This document shows, piece after piece, positions 1-11,874 of a DNA stretch of 64,000 nt. This stretch comes from Cornus controversa (lineage: Eukaryota > Streptophyta > Magnoliopsida > Cornales > Cornaceae), in assembly GCA_026545225.1 (NCBI GenBank), contig CM048845.1:32540501-32604500 (forward strand), in the 5' to 3' direction. The position numbers were made by a program, and so were the translations under genes. Numbering within the stretch: position 1 is the stretch's first letter; each line of letters begins with the position of its first letter. Under the pieces are notes generated by a model. That model did no database searches and had not been told where the DNA came from. It saw only the letters and a program-made list of their open reading frames with translations.

Positions 1-315
1 ACCACTTTCACCCTTAAGTCCTCATTTATTTCAAGTATGGTAAGGAACTTAATAATCTGATCTATCCAGTTCTCTACCACCATGGGATCAGATCTCCCAG
101 AATAGGTCGGTGGACTATGTTTCTTAACATGTTCCAATGTCGTTATCATTTGGCAAGGAGCAGCTGCTCTCGACAGAGCTTGTGTCTCCTCTTGGGTTTC
201 TTGTTGTGTCTCCCTAGCAATTTGCAACATGGTAGTGACCATGTCGCGCATGAATTGCTCCCCTCCTATAGGAACTACTTCCGGTGTTGCTGCACGAGCT
301 CTTCTTGGTGGCATC
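1..315 (-). pseudogene. gag: gag N-terminus of element A
   Basis: Read on the minus strand from about 315, the translation begins MPPRRARAATPEV and reaches a retrotransposon-gag core including PPTYSGRSDPMVVENW. This is the capsid/nucleocapsid precursor of Ty3/gypsy elements. The same pattern (basic MPPRR start, then a PP-Y-G--DP-V-ENW block) recurs in the gag of element D at 37.1-37.6 kb, which supports the call. It runs off the window edge. Treated as a fossil. The reverse-strand frame at 117-344 is a shadow of it. Confidence 0.75.
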
Positions 316-693
316 TTTCTACATATATGACAAGAGATACTTAAGTCCAAGGCATGAATATCATTGTCCAATTCCATTCATGCATATTCATAACATGCAA
401 CCTAACATGTTATATCAAACAAGCAAGCACATAAAAATTTCCATATGATATGCACTTAGTCCTAACTTACACTCAAAATATTAAAATCTACTATCATAAC
501 CTCAAATTCACAAGTCTAGAAATCATCAAGTCCCTTCAATTCAAAATGTGGCTTAACCCCTTTTCCGTCGTCCTTAGCTATTCAAACCTGGTTAAGCTCT
601 GATACCAAGTTGGTATCAGATACTTGATCTAATCCTCACAATTCCAAACATGATCTGACCACTAACCGTTGTCCCTAGGTATTATGACCTAGA
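316..693. other. Leader of element A
   Basis: Non-coding stretch between gag and the primer site. It carries two copies of a 'gctctgatacca' primer-site-like string (near 597 and 694). No gene is seen. Confidence 0.5.
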
Positions 694-705
694 GCTCTGA
701 TACCA
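694..705 (-). other. Primer binding site, element A
   Basis: The plus strand reads GCTCTGATACCA, so the minus strand is TGGTATCAGAGC, the complement of the 3' end of plant initiator tRNA-Met. It sits a few bases inside the LTR edge, as expected for minus-strand DNA priming. Confidence 0.8.
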
Positions 706-708
706 AGT

Positions 709-3147
709 TATCATGCCCCAATTTTCATTCTCCAGAAACCAAGGGTGACTGGATTATTATCTCACCTATCTCACAATGGTACCATGCATTGATACCAATT
801 TGTCACTCCCCAATTTTCTTTGTCCTAAAATTGAAGGTGAACTCATTCATTAATCTCTAATGAACTCTCTTCACTCTCGAATACTGCGGAAGCTTAACTA
901 TTTTATTGCACATGGATGTGCTAACTCAACCTCAATCATAGCTAAAACTGAAAGCATCATCATTGGATAGAGGATTCAAAAATACTCAATTTAAAAAAAA
1001 AATACACTCAATTTTGATTTAAAATGAAGAAGTTATGCCCGATTGAAGTTTGGGCAAATTTTGGAGCATGCTTGTGAATAGTGATTTCGATGCATCGTAG
1101 GTTCGATGCATCGCTCAAGTATCACTCAAAAACCACTCTTGGGACTTTTGGTTTCTCAAAATTTTGTAGGTTTTTCAATACATCTAAGTGGGCATTTTGA
1201 TGCATCGAAGTCCCGGACTGATGCCCCTGCAGAAAATCCTGCAACTATGCAATTGGCCATTTTTGGCATTCTAAGTCCCTTCTACTATTGTAATCATCTC
1301 ATACAACTCTAAAATCATGAAAGAAAGGAAACTACAACATTCACAAGAATAAAATCATACTCATGATCAATCACACCCCAAACATTCATATCCAAGGACT
1401 ATGTCTAGTGGAAACAAAACCAACATTTTCCATTCAACTCCAAAAGTTGTATATGATCCATATATGATCATTACTTTTGAAACTAAAGTGTACCAACATG
1501 AATCAAATGTAAATACAATATTTTCTACTTAGTCCACATGCCATAAGCCGGCATGGACATCTATCTATACATCAAAAGTCTAAAAGAACTCCAAAAGGTC
1601 CATCAAGCCAATCATGCCTCATCCTCCATTGGTGCCTTATCTGAAAAGAGTTTGAAAATAGGGGGTGAGCACCATAGTGGCTTAGTAGGAATGATCCACC
1701 CATCTCTACTGTAATTCAGGATCCATGCATGAATGCATATGAAATCATTACAAATTTATATGACAATCATTCATACTTTTTACCCATAAACAATCACATC
1801 TTATAAATCATGTGCGATGCTTCTTATTTCAATATAACATATATATAACCAATTGAACAAGTCAGAATTCATATATATATAACTCACACCACATAGCTCC
1901 ATAAATCAATTCAATGGGAACTAACTTATCACTCCAATAGTAAGGGTCTCTTCAGCACCCAAACTCTATTTACGCTTCTCGGTTTACTATTCCGACGGAT
2001 GCACCATCCGCTTGACCAAGTTTTGGGTCTTTCACCCTAGGGGCCATCCCCTTATCTTAATTCTCAATGTTGTCATGCCCCAAAAACCTCTTTTTTTACG
2101 TAGTGTACATTATCACATAATTGCACAAATCCACACAATACAGTGCATTTATCAAAACAATGCATTTTTCCTTCTCATCCCAAGCTTGTCACAATGTCAT
2201 TCCACTCATCTCATGAAAATCATCATGCTTATGCATTTTTTAAGAAAAATATATCTTTCATGCACAAGTCTATATAAAAACTTAGATTTTCATATTCTCA
2301 TCAATTAAACACAATTTCAATAATTTGCACGTATAGTCATGAGATCACATATGCAGCGTATATAAGCCCTAACTAAAAGTTAGACATATACATATGCATA
2401 AATCACATTTATATGTACACACACACACACACACACACACCACACATATATACAAAACTCTAAACTCAAGAAATCTCAAATTATCTTTCATGTTACAATT
2501 TAAAAGACCTATAGAATCAAAGTAAATAAATACTTCACACCCTTACCGTAAATATCAAGCTTGGAATCCAACTTTTGAAAATCCCAGCCCTTTTAACTTC
2601 ACAAATCAGAGACTTTGTTCGGTTCAAACCGAAGCCACCCTACGCACTTCCGTTCTTTGGGAACTTCCAAATCACACCCTCACTGGTCCGAAATATAGAG
2701 AGAAGGGAGAGAGATGAAGTGAGGGAGTTTAGAGAGAGAAGAGGATCTGTAAAATGAAATATCCCATACCCCTTGATATTTATCTCACTCCTTGGGATGT
2801 GAAATGACTATTTTGCCCCCGAGCCACTTAACGTACTCTCCCAACCTCCGTTTTCGATTTCGAAAGATTCATTGGTCTTGAAATAACTTCCTTAACACTC
2901 TAAAAATTTTATTTGGTCCATAACCAAAAATAAAATTTTTGGACTCACTTAACCTCGTCCCGAGGCTCCCGTTGACCAAAAAGTTAAACTTTTATAAAAG
3001 TTTTTAAAACTTTCCAAAACCCTAATACAACTCTCCAAACATTTTTTTCACTTTCAAAATATATTAAATATCATTTAAAATACACTTAAAGTAATAAATG
3101 ATGAAAAAAAAATTAAAAATCGGCCAAAATTGTGTACGATCTCTACA
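709..3147 (-). repeat. 5' LTR of element A (about 2.4 kb)
   Basis: Bounded by the primer site on the left and by an ATCTCTACA end on the right, the same end used by element D's LTR at 33539. It holds a (CA)n run (2416-2441), a block near 1655-1680 shared with D's LTR (GGGGGTGAGCAC), and several CGATGCATCG palindromes at 1088-1113 and 1199-1210. No coding function is seen; the open frames at 1106, 2012 and 2575 are chance. Confidence 0.7.
2416..2441. repeat. (CA)n microsatellite
   Basis: A run of about 12 CA units inside the LTR of element A. Confidence 0.95.
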
Positions 3148-3421
3148 TAACATAACAATTCAATCTTGCAAGTCCTTGAGGTTCGACACCTTCTATATAG
3201 CCCTGTCTTATGACGAATCATTCTATTACGAGTGGTTAAGTAAAATTGACACCACCTCGCATGTCATTCCGCAATTCCTCTAATTCACTCAATTGGAGTT
3301 TCCAGTAAGAGCCAGCCAATTATATGTCGAAATTAAATTTCTTCATAGCCCAAAGGTGTTTGTGCACAAGCTCTACTGGTAAGTGACATGCTTTTCCATA
3401 TACCAGATGATACAGAGACAT

Positions 3422-4170
3422 TCATATCAGGGTTTTATAAGTAGTTCGATACGCCCACAACGTATCCTTTAAACATTGTGACCAATCTTTGCGATCGGGG
3501 TGAACCATTTTCTCTAAGATGTGCTTAATTTTCCTGTTAGATTCTTCTACTTGGCTACTCGTTTGAGGGTGGTAAGGTATAACAACCTTATGAGTGACAG
3601 AGTACTTGAGTAGCAAGGTTCGCAGGAACTGATTGCAAAAGTGTTTTTCTCCATCACTGATTATCGCGCGTGGAGTCCCAAAATGACTAAAAATGTTCGT
3701 TTGGATGAACTTGACCACGACTACATGGTCATTGATTCTGGTAGCCAAGGACTCAACCCATTTAGATACATAATCTACCGCCAGGAGTATGAACTCGAAA
3801 TCAGAGGATTGTGGAAACGAGCCTATGAAGTAGATGCCCCAATCATCAAATACCTCAATGATAAGGATTGGGTTCAAAGACATCATATCATTTTGGGACA
3901 TAGCATTGAGGCACTGACATCGCTCACATGAGTGGTAGAATGAGTATGCATCTCAATGCATAGATGGCTAGAAGAAACCACATTGAAGAATTTTAGAAGT
4001 GGTCTTTCGAGCACTGAAATGACCTCCACATTCAAGCGTATAGAAGAAAGTAAGAATAATAGGAATCTCACTCTTGCGCATACACCGGTGGATGATTTGA
4101 TCAAGCTAATACTTGAATAGTTACAGATAATCCCAAAATTACATACGTACTTGGGAAAAGAAGCGATCAT
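3422..4170 (-). pseudogene. pol: Integrase region of element B
   Basis: Minus-strand frames resemble a Ty3/gypsy integrase core: an [13 protein letters not shown] block, [24 protein letters not shown] (catalytic-core region) and the terminal WAYRTTYKT block. Upstream (3883-4170) lies the region that would hold the N-terminal zinc-binding part. The family joins element DNA to the chromosome in the nucleus. The wording of the core (DDWGI-F-G-FP) is typical of Athila-lineage elements. Broken. Confidence 0.8.
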
Positions 4171-4411
4171 TTTCTTGTTTAGACCAAGATGGGCAAATTT
4201 TCCTGGTAGTTAGGAAGTTGACTATGTTAGCATACAATGGAAGTTGCTTGTGAGTCACCCCCAAAAGTTGCTCATCTGGGAAGGATTCACAAAATGGAAT
4301 TGGATCATGGTGGCACTCGACGAGAATTCAAGACAAGTGGTCAGCTACCACATTCTTGGTACCCTTCTTATCCTAGATCTCAAAATTAAATTCTTGTAAT
4401 AAAAGTATCAA

Positions 4412-5858
4412 TCAGATCAACCGGGATTTAGTGTCCTTGGCCAACAAATGCCTAAGAGTGGCATGATTGGAGTAGGCAATTACCTTGGATCCTAAGAGAT
4501 AAGATATAAATTTGTCCAAGGCATATACAACTGTAAGCAATTCCTTTTTTGTAGTTGTATAATTCATTTGAGTTTTAGAAAGGGATACTCGGATAGTAAA
4601 TAACATACGATAACTTGTCTACACGTTGCCCTAAGACCGCACCCATAGCAAAGTCAGATGTGTCACACATTACCTCAAATAGGAAAGCCCAATTTGGAGG
4701 GGTTAGAATTAGAGCAATTGATAGAAGAGTGTGGAGAGTTTCAAAAGATTCAAGGCACACTTCATCAAAGTGAAATGAAATATCTTTTTCAAGATGCCAA
4801 CACAAGGGTCAAGATATCTTGCTAAAGTCTTTGATGAAACATCGGTAGAATCTTGTATGGCTTAGGAATGAATGAATGCCCTTCATCGATGAAGGTGGAG
4901 GAAGCTTAGCATTGAGTTCAACCTTGGCTCTATCCACTTCTATGCCTCTTTTGGACACGATGTGCCCAAGGACAATACCCTCTTAAACCATGAAATGGCT
5001 CTTTTCCCAACTAAGGATTAAGTTCGTACCCTTACAACGCTTGAATACAAGTGTAGGATTATAAAGGTATGAATCAAAAGAAGGTCCAAAGACAGAGAAA
5101 TCGTCCATGAACACCTCTAAGAACTTCTCCACCATATCCAAAAAAATAGACATCATACACTGTTGAAAAGTTATCGGTGCATTGCATAGCCCAAAGGGCA
5201 TGCGTCTATTTGTAAATGTTCCATATGGACAGGTGAAAGTTGTATTTTTTTGGTCTTATGGGTCTATTGCGACTTGATTACATCTGAAATATTCGTCTAA
5301 GAAGCAATAAAAACCTTGACCCGCAAGCCTCTCTAGGATTTAATCTATGAATGGAAGTGGGAAGTGATATTTCCTAGTAGAAGAATTGAGCTTTCTATAA
5401 TCAATACACACCCTCCAACTGGTGGTTGTGCATCGAGGAACTAACTTTGCTTGTTTGTTTAAGAGCATGATGATGCTTGATTTCTTTGGCACCACTTGTG
5501 TGGGGCTCACCCACTTAGCTGAGATCGGGTATATAATACCGACATCTAGCAATTTTACAACCTCCTTCATGACTTCTTCTTTCACGTTAGGGTTTAGCAT
5601 ACGCTGTGCCTCTCTCGAGGTCTTTGTATTATCTTCTAAATGTATGCGGTGCATACAAATAGAAGGATCTATGCCTTTTAAATTGGCAATGCTCCACCCT
5701 ATAGCACTTTTATGTTCCTTAAGTACCATTTCGAGTGAACATTCTTGGTTATTTGTTAGATTTGAAGCTATGATGATCGGAAGGGTGTCACTTGGGTCGA
5801 GGAACACATAATTGAGAGTAGCTAGTAAAGGCTTGAGCTCAAGTTGTGGAGGAGACAC
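4412..5858 (-). pseudogene. pol: Reverse transcriptase and RNase H of element B
   Basis: Minus-strand frames with RT landmarks: the [13 protein letters not shown] block near 5345-5420, [16 protein letters not shown] followed by an FMDD box near 5080-5201, and an RNase H stretch near 4412-4805. The same blocks occur in order in the open RT frame of element G at 59762-61213, which is the best comparison. Several breaks; fossil. Confidence 0.85.
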
Positions 5859-5915
5859 AAGGGATGGAATCAGAGGAGTACTAGAAAGAGGAGGAAGAGG
5901 TTTGATTGGTGCCTT

Positions 5916-6569
5916 CTATTTTGGAAAGTCATTTATAATGATGACATCAAGCATTGCATTTACATCTTGAATTGATTGTTCGATGTCACATTCGTCAAAA
6001 TTGAAGTGACTTAGGCATGCCTCTAAAGGATCTTTAGATAAGATGTAAGGGATCACTTCTTCAACAAGCTCATCCACAATATCCACACAAAAACACTCGC
6101 TTTCATCATTGGAAGTGTGGTGGGATGCATTAAAGATGTTCAACCTTACCTTCATATTCTCGAATGAGATGTCCATCACCCCGGTACGACAATTAATGTA
6201 AGTGTTAGCCGTAGCCAAGAAAGGATGACCTAGAATGATCAGAATATATCGAGTAGGATTTTGGACGTGTTATGTATCAAGGACTATGAAGTCCATCGGG
6301 AAATAGAATTTGTCTACTTGAATGATTACATCCTCAATGATTCCACATGGTTGTTTTGCCGAATAATTGGCAAGTTACAACACTACTGTGGTTGGCATAA
6401 GTTTCCCTAGTCCTAATTGCTTGTAAACTAAATAAGGAAGTAAGTTAACAGTAGCTCCCAAATCAAAGAGGGACCTCTCAAATTCTTGATCACCAATGAT
6501 ACAATAAATTATCGGGGCACCCGGATCTTTGAATTTAGGAGGGGTGTTATGTTGAAAGATAGAACTCAC
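5916..6569 (-). pseudogene. pol: Aspartic protease region of element B
   Basis: Contains a DLGATVNLLPYLVYKQLGLG block (about 6375-6569), the active-site region of the retroviral-type aspartic protease in Athila-like elements, followed by an INCRTGVMDISFENMKV block (5916-6218). Both blocks recur in the same order in element G (61408-62432). Fossil with several breaks. Confidence 0.8.
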
Positions 6570-6737
6570 TTATTCGGTTAGAAGGACCTTCTTAGGAACT
6601 TGGTTATTAGATTTATACTTTTGCATACATAAGTCCTTTAGAAATTTAGCATACAGGGGAATTTTCCTTATAGCATAAAGGAGAAGGAGATTAGTTTTCG
6701 CTTGGTTAAAAGTCTCCATCATATCTGAAATTTTTTC

Positions 6738-8539
6738 TCATTCCTTCCCAAAATGAGAAAGCTCACTTAATCTTTGTGGGAATGAAATTCTAGGCTCAAA
6801 TGAAGCTTCTTGATTTGGAGTAGATGATAACTGGTCTTCATTTGCCTTTCCTTTATCTTTTGATGAATTTAGATGATTGGAAGAAACATTTGGATTTGGA
6901 ATCAAATGAGCTAAATTTGGATTCAAAGAGTGCTCACATTCTTTCTCTCTTAGTTTATTAACTTGATTTTCTAAGATCCTACCACTCCTTAGAGTTGTAA
7001 TTGATTGAGTTTGTTCTTGATGCATATTCAAGGAAGAAGAAGGCTCATCATCTATGTGTACTCCTTTAGGGTTTGCCACTGGTTGGCTCAACAATCTCCC
7101 ATCTTCTTTTCTATTCAATGCATTCGCTAGTTGTCCCATTGGAGATTCTAGCTTTGAAATGGATTGAGGGTGGGAATGCAACAATTGAGTATTGGACTTA
7201 AGGTTGCCTAAGGCCGCCAAGACCTTGTCCTCAAAATTTGGATTTCTAAGAGGAGGTTATGGAGTAGTGTATAAACTTGAATTTGGTTGATAAGGTCTAG
7301 GTTGGAATTGGGATGGACCTTATTGTCCTTGAGGTCCTCGAGGTCCTTGATTTTGATAATGACCTTGGTTTCCATATTGGAAATTGGTTTGATCTCTCCA
7401 ACTTGGATTATAAGAGTTTTGATAAGAATTTTGGCCCTACCTAGAATAAAGTGCATTCACTTGCTCTTGAGTAAATTTGGGATATTGCCTCGCATGAGGA
7501 CAATCCCTAATATAATGAGAGGGACTAGAGCAGAAAGAACATGCGTCATGTGTAGGAGTAGGAATGAAAATTGGAGGAGCAAGAGAAGAAGAAGAAGTTC
7601 CCGCCAATATAACTTCGTCTAATTTTTTAAAGAGAGTATCTATCTTCATTTTGGTTGCGTATTCCTTACACAATTCAAAGATACTCTTAGCCTTGGCATT
7701 GGAGGGAGCAAGATTCTTACCCTTCCTTTCAATTGAAGAACGTTGAGATAAATTTTTATTCAAGTTCTCGAAAAGAGTCCACACCTCATCGGGACTTTTA
7801 AGAAAGAGCATGCCCCAATAACTAGCATCTATCATTTGCTTATGGGGCTCACCTAAAACATTATAGAAACCTTGTACCAATTTCCATTTAAGAATAGTAT
7901 GGTGTGGGCATGATTGCAAAAGGTCTTTCATTCTCTCCCACGTTTCATGAAAGGCTTCTCCATCCTATTGAGAAAAATTGATCACGGCTCTCCGCACATC
8001 ACTACTCTTTCCTATTGGAAATTATTTTTTTAGAAACTCTCATTGCATTTTTGCCTAATAGTTAATAGAATGGGGCTCTAAGGAATTGAACTATTGTTTG
8101 GCTTTATCCTTGAGTGAGAAAAAGAAGAGACAAAGCCTTAGGTCATCTTCTGTGAAGTTATTCAACCGGAGGGTTGAACATACTTTCAAGAAGTCATCTA
8201 TGTGTTTATAATGGTCTTCATTAGGTAGCCTATGGAACTAATGGTGGAGGATTTGATTTTAAAGTGATTCGTTACCACATTTGGGAAACGAATACATGAT
8301 GATGATGCATAGGTAGTTGGAACATAGAAATCCCTAAGAACATCCACACCCAGAGGGGGTGGTGGTTGAAGGATCAGATTTTGCTGTGCATATATATTAT
8401 CATTATGTGCCATGTTTTCATTCCTAGTATCTTTAAACAATATAGGGTCCTTAGGAATGTTACTATGTTGTCTAAGAGTTTGTTCAAGTTCAAGATCACA
8501 AGGAAATAATGGTAATGATAAGGATCTCCTACCTTGCAT
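6738..8539 (-). pseudogene. gag: gag of element B
   Basis: Minus-strand frames cover the Athila-type gag: an N-terminal block at 8198-8539 with DFYVPTTYASSSCIRFPNVV, a capsid-like block at 7437-7931, a zinc-knuckle string CSFCSSPSHYIRDCPHARQ near 7490-7560, and a C-terminal ITTLRSGRILENQV segment near 6960-7010. The equivalents in element G are RDYYVPETYTSPAGFQLPNV, CEFCSSPMHNVSNCPS and ITTLRSGKIIDN. Structural protein that packages element RNA. Fossil with many breaks; plus-strand frames here are shadows. Confidence 0.82.
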
Positions 8540-8783
8540 GTAAAAGTTACAGTCCTAAATTATATACAAAAATAGAATTTAAACAATTAAGTGCAATAAT
8601 TGGATACTGTACTCACAAAGAATCCGAGCTTAAGTCTCGAAGCTTTAAAGGAGTGATAAATCCCTAAAATTTAGCACTTAATAAGAAAAAACAAAAAATA
8701 ATTACAAGTAAAGAATTTAAAGAATGAGTTAGGTTAACAATCAAAATAGACTCAATCTTTTGATTTTAGCAATTAAATCGTAG

Positions 8784-8801
8784 TCTCCAGCAACGACGCT
8801 A
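8784..8801 (-). other. Primer binding site, element B (diverged)
   Basis: The minus strand reads TAGCGTCGTTGCTGGAGA, a diverged form of the TGGCGCCGTTGCCGGGGA primer site seen in element G. It lies 5 bases from the LTR start. Confidence 0.7.
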
Positions 8802-8806
8802 AAATT

Positions 8807-10202
8807 TGATGTGATAAGACATTTTGTGTTTTGGCAATCAAGGTATATTTTACCACTCGCAATAAAACGAATCCTTGGTAGGATAGGGCTCTATGTAGAG
8901 GGTGTCGATCCCACAGAGACTACGTTGGTTTAATAGTTATAATTGAAGATTGGTTCCGATTCAATTAGCAAACGATGATTGTTGATTTTCTTAAGCTACT
9001 TGAATTATAGAAAATGCGGTAATTGAAAAGAGTTTGAGAAAAAGTTAAAGAACTAGGGCTTAGACGTCACCACTAGCCTCATAACCATGCCATTGTACTA
9101 AATCAGGGAATGCATATAAATGTGCACAAAAGAGTGTTTGTCAAGTGCTACCTACAACGACGTTGTCAAGAGGATACATGAACCCTAACTAATGATAATC
9201 CATCTTCGATAGGCGTAATTTACCTACCTAATTACTTAAGTATAGTGAAATTATCTTCTCGAAGCATGAATTATGAAAGTCAAGAGCTGACAAGTTCAAG
9301 TGAAAATGGGTACAAAACCATCACTTATAGTTATTGTGCAAATATAAGTATTTGAGGATCATGTGAAGCAACCTAACATTATAAGACAAGAGTGATGAAT
9401 TGAAACACATGAACATTTAGAATTTGTAAATTTGTATTGAAGATAAGGCACAAGGCTAAGTACAAATATACATAAATACATAAAAAAACTCCAATTCATT
9501 ACAAAATAAACTTAGTTAGGGTTTTGTCCAAACCCTAAAGAAGGAGTTAGTTGATCATGATGGTGTTGAAGCACTCCATAAATAGAGATGATTCTAGCTC
9601 CATATGGTCTTCAAGGCTTTGTTAAGACCTCATTCGAAGCTTTCCCTCTCTAGAACTTCACTTCTCTTTCTAGAATCTTAAATATTGCACTCTATTACAA
9701 ATTATATTCTATCTTTAACTATATGATCAAAAGTGTGTTTACATCTGATTTCATAACTCAAAATATCCTAAAAATCACGTGCAAAGGCTCTTTGGAGATG
9801 ATTGGTGACAAGTGGCCAAGTAGCTAAAATATCTTTGTTGATAGCTGTCTGCTGCAAGCATTGGCGATGCATCATAGATATTACGATGCATCAAAATTAT
9901 GTTGCATCTTTATTACCATTATGGTGCATCAAAATTACTTGCTTGGAAACTTAATTTCTTTTTGCATTGTAGCTTCAACTTTTGCACGTACTCTACTAAT
10001 ACTCATTGTAAGCATTCAATCAAATGGTCTTGAGCTTAGAATGCATTTTTGAAATGATAGCAGTCGGATTAAGCCGATTTTTGGACTAGAACCTGAAATC
10101 ATGAAAAATAGTAAAACACGTAAAAATTATACAATATGTGTAACTATGGGATTAAAACACGTAAGTAAAGGCGTGATAATGTATAACATTCAACACTTAT
10201 CA
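8807..10202 (-). repeat. 5' LTR of element B (1396 bp)
   Basis: The plus strand starts TGATGTGATAAGAC and ends ACATTCAACACTTATCA, giving TG...CA ends. The first 150 bases carry the core shared with the solo LTRs at 11875 and 50094 (CACTCGCAATA, then GAATCCTTG, then a GATCCCACAGAGACTACG string). It contains GATGCATCA palindrome-like motifs near 9865-9925. No gene is seen; the small plus-strand frames at 9861 and 10101 are chance. Confidence 0.85.
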
Positions 10203-10409
10203 GAACAAAATCTAATACCAATCACTGATTTGCTATCTTTACCTCACATGCTTGACAAACTATGTCTAGGATCACCCTACCCCTAACTAGCGTATCAACA
10301 CATAAGGATTTATCCAAGGTTGACACCTATAATCCCAAAGCATATGCAAAAGCAATTGATATAAATAAATGAGATGCACCCGATCCAATTAAGACCCTAG
10401 CCCTAAGCT

Positions 10410-11690
10410 AGTTATAAGAAAGATACCTCGAACTACCAAAGAACCCGCTGAAGTCTCAGCTAGAGTAATCGCATAGGCTCAACCCTATATCCCCCGTCCT
10501 AATTGATGACTCCCCTAATGGCTAGACTGTTGCGTAGAGGCACTAGGAGTCGCTCCCCTCCCCAATTGAGAACTCTGAACTGACTGTGCAGGCTGTGGTG
10601 GCTGAGGAACTTTGAATCCCAACTATATCCCAAAATCCTGTGAATACTACTACTGTGACCCCACAACATTGTAAGTACTACTCTTCTTCTATGGAAATCC
10701 CTCACCACATGACCCACCTGACCAAACCTATAACATTTCCTCGAATTCTCCTAGGGTGTAGGTTGCAACTGTGGGCATTCTGACTTATAATGTCCCATTT
10801 GTTGACACTAACAATATTTCACTTTATCTCGAGAGGACCCCGTAGGCATAGAAACTAGAGAGAATGACTGTGTCTATTGTGGTCCTCGTGAGAAGGAACT
10901 ACTTCCCTTGTACTTCTTCTTTGGATTATTCTTCGAAAGAGAAACCACACTTCAAGATTGATTCCTCAAGTACCATATCCTCTAAATATCATTGTCATTT
11001 GCCTTCGCTAATAATGTTCGCCTCACCACCTCTGCATAGCTAGGCAAGTCCAAGATAGTGACCTTGGTTCTTAGCTCAAACCGAAGTCCCTTCACGAATC
11101 TTCTTGCCTTTGTTTGTTCATTTGCTACCATCTCCGGTGCAAATTGAGGCAAACTGTAAACATGTTCTCATAGTCTATCACACTCATTCCTCCCTGAATC
11201 AAGTGTATGAACTCATCCTACAATGCTTCCTTTATAGTATCTAGAAAAGACTTCTCAAGGAACAACCTCCGAAAGGTTTCTCATTTTATGTCCCTCGCTT
11301 CATTAGTATGGATCATGGACTTTCACCACAAGTTTGCCACCCCGTAAGTTGAATAAGAATCATAGACATTCTTAGATCATCATCATCTATCCTTAGCACA
11401 TTAAATGCCTTGGATATTTTCTTAAGACAATCTTCTACAGTTATAGGATCTGCCCTTCCATCTAACATAGGATTCGTCTTCTTGAACATTTTTAGAACGT
11501 TCATCGTCCTATTCCCACCTCCTTGTGCCTGATTTTGTGGACCTTCATTGGCCATCCTAGACAACAACTGTATGGCAGTAGTCATCTCTCTGACCATCAA
11601 TGCCTCATCTATCAATGGTGGTGGAGCAGGATCCATTCCTCTACCACGACCTCTTCTTGGTGGCATGACTCTAATAAACATTTCCAAAAG
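10410..11690 (-). pseudogene. gag: gag of element C
   Basis: From about 11663 leftwards the minus strand reads MPPRRGRGRGMDPAPPPLID and then a capsid-like segment with NPMLDGRADPITVEDCLKKI (11313-11687). Near 10740-10830 a cysteine/histidine-rich stretch resembles a zinc knuckle. Same general gag type as A and D but clearly diverged from both. Fossil with many breaks. Confidence 0.72.
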
Positions 11691-11874
11691 AGATTAATCA
11701 GATGCATATGTCAATTACTCAACTCTACTCACTCATAGAATTATTTTACTACACTCGACACAAATTTTGAAGCATAACACATAAGAGTCGCTTAAACCTG
11801 ACCTTTATCCCTCGTCCTTAGGCATTCTAATCTAATACTGACATTCGACCCTTAACCTTTGTCCTCGGGTATTA

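Larger units (their letters stand above)
1..3147 (-). mobile_element. Element A: chromovirus-like Ty3/gypsy, 5' part
   Basis: Minus-strand LTR retrotransposon fossil entering from the left edge. Parts seen, in element order: 5' LTR (about 709-3147), an initiator-tRNA-Met type primer site (694-705), a leader, and the start of gag (1-315). Its right edge abuts integrase-like sequence of element B, so A appears to have inserted into B's pol; the other LTR and pol would lie outside the window. The LTR ends (TGTCACGCC-like start, TCTCTACA end on the plus strand) match those of element D, so A and D share an LTR superfamily. It looks broken and not recent. Confidence 0.8.
3148..10202 (-). mobile_element. 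Element B: Athila-like Ty3/gypsy
   Basis: Minus-strand fossil. In element order: 5' LTR (8807-10202), a diverged Athila-type primer site (8784-8801), gag, protease, RT, RNase H and integrase. Order and motifs match element G at the right of the window, but B is much more decayed, with many breaks throughout. The left end is interrupted by element A; the 3' LTR is not in the window. To its right lies gag of element C, so B sits inside C. Candidate target duplication base set on the right is GAACA (10203-10207); its partner is outside the window. Confidence 0.88.

Noticed and set aside
597-617. tRNA gene fragment (string GCTCTGATACCA)
   Set aside because: It is the primer-site sequence of a gypsy leader, repeated at 694; no cloverleaf surrounds it.
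5422-5811. 129-codon plus-strand frame
   Set aside because: Shadow of the RT region of element B on the opposite strand.
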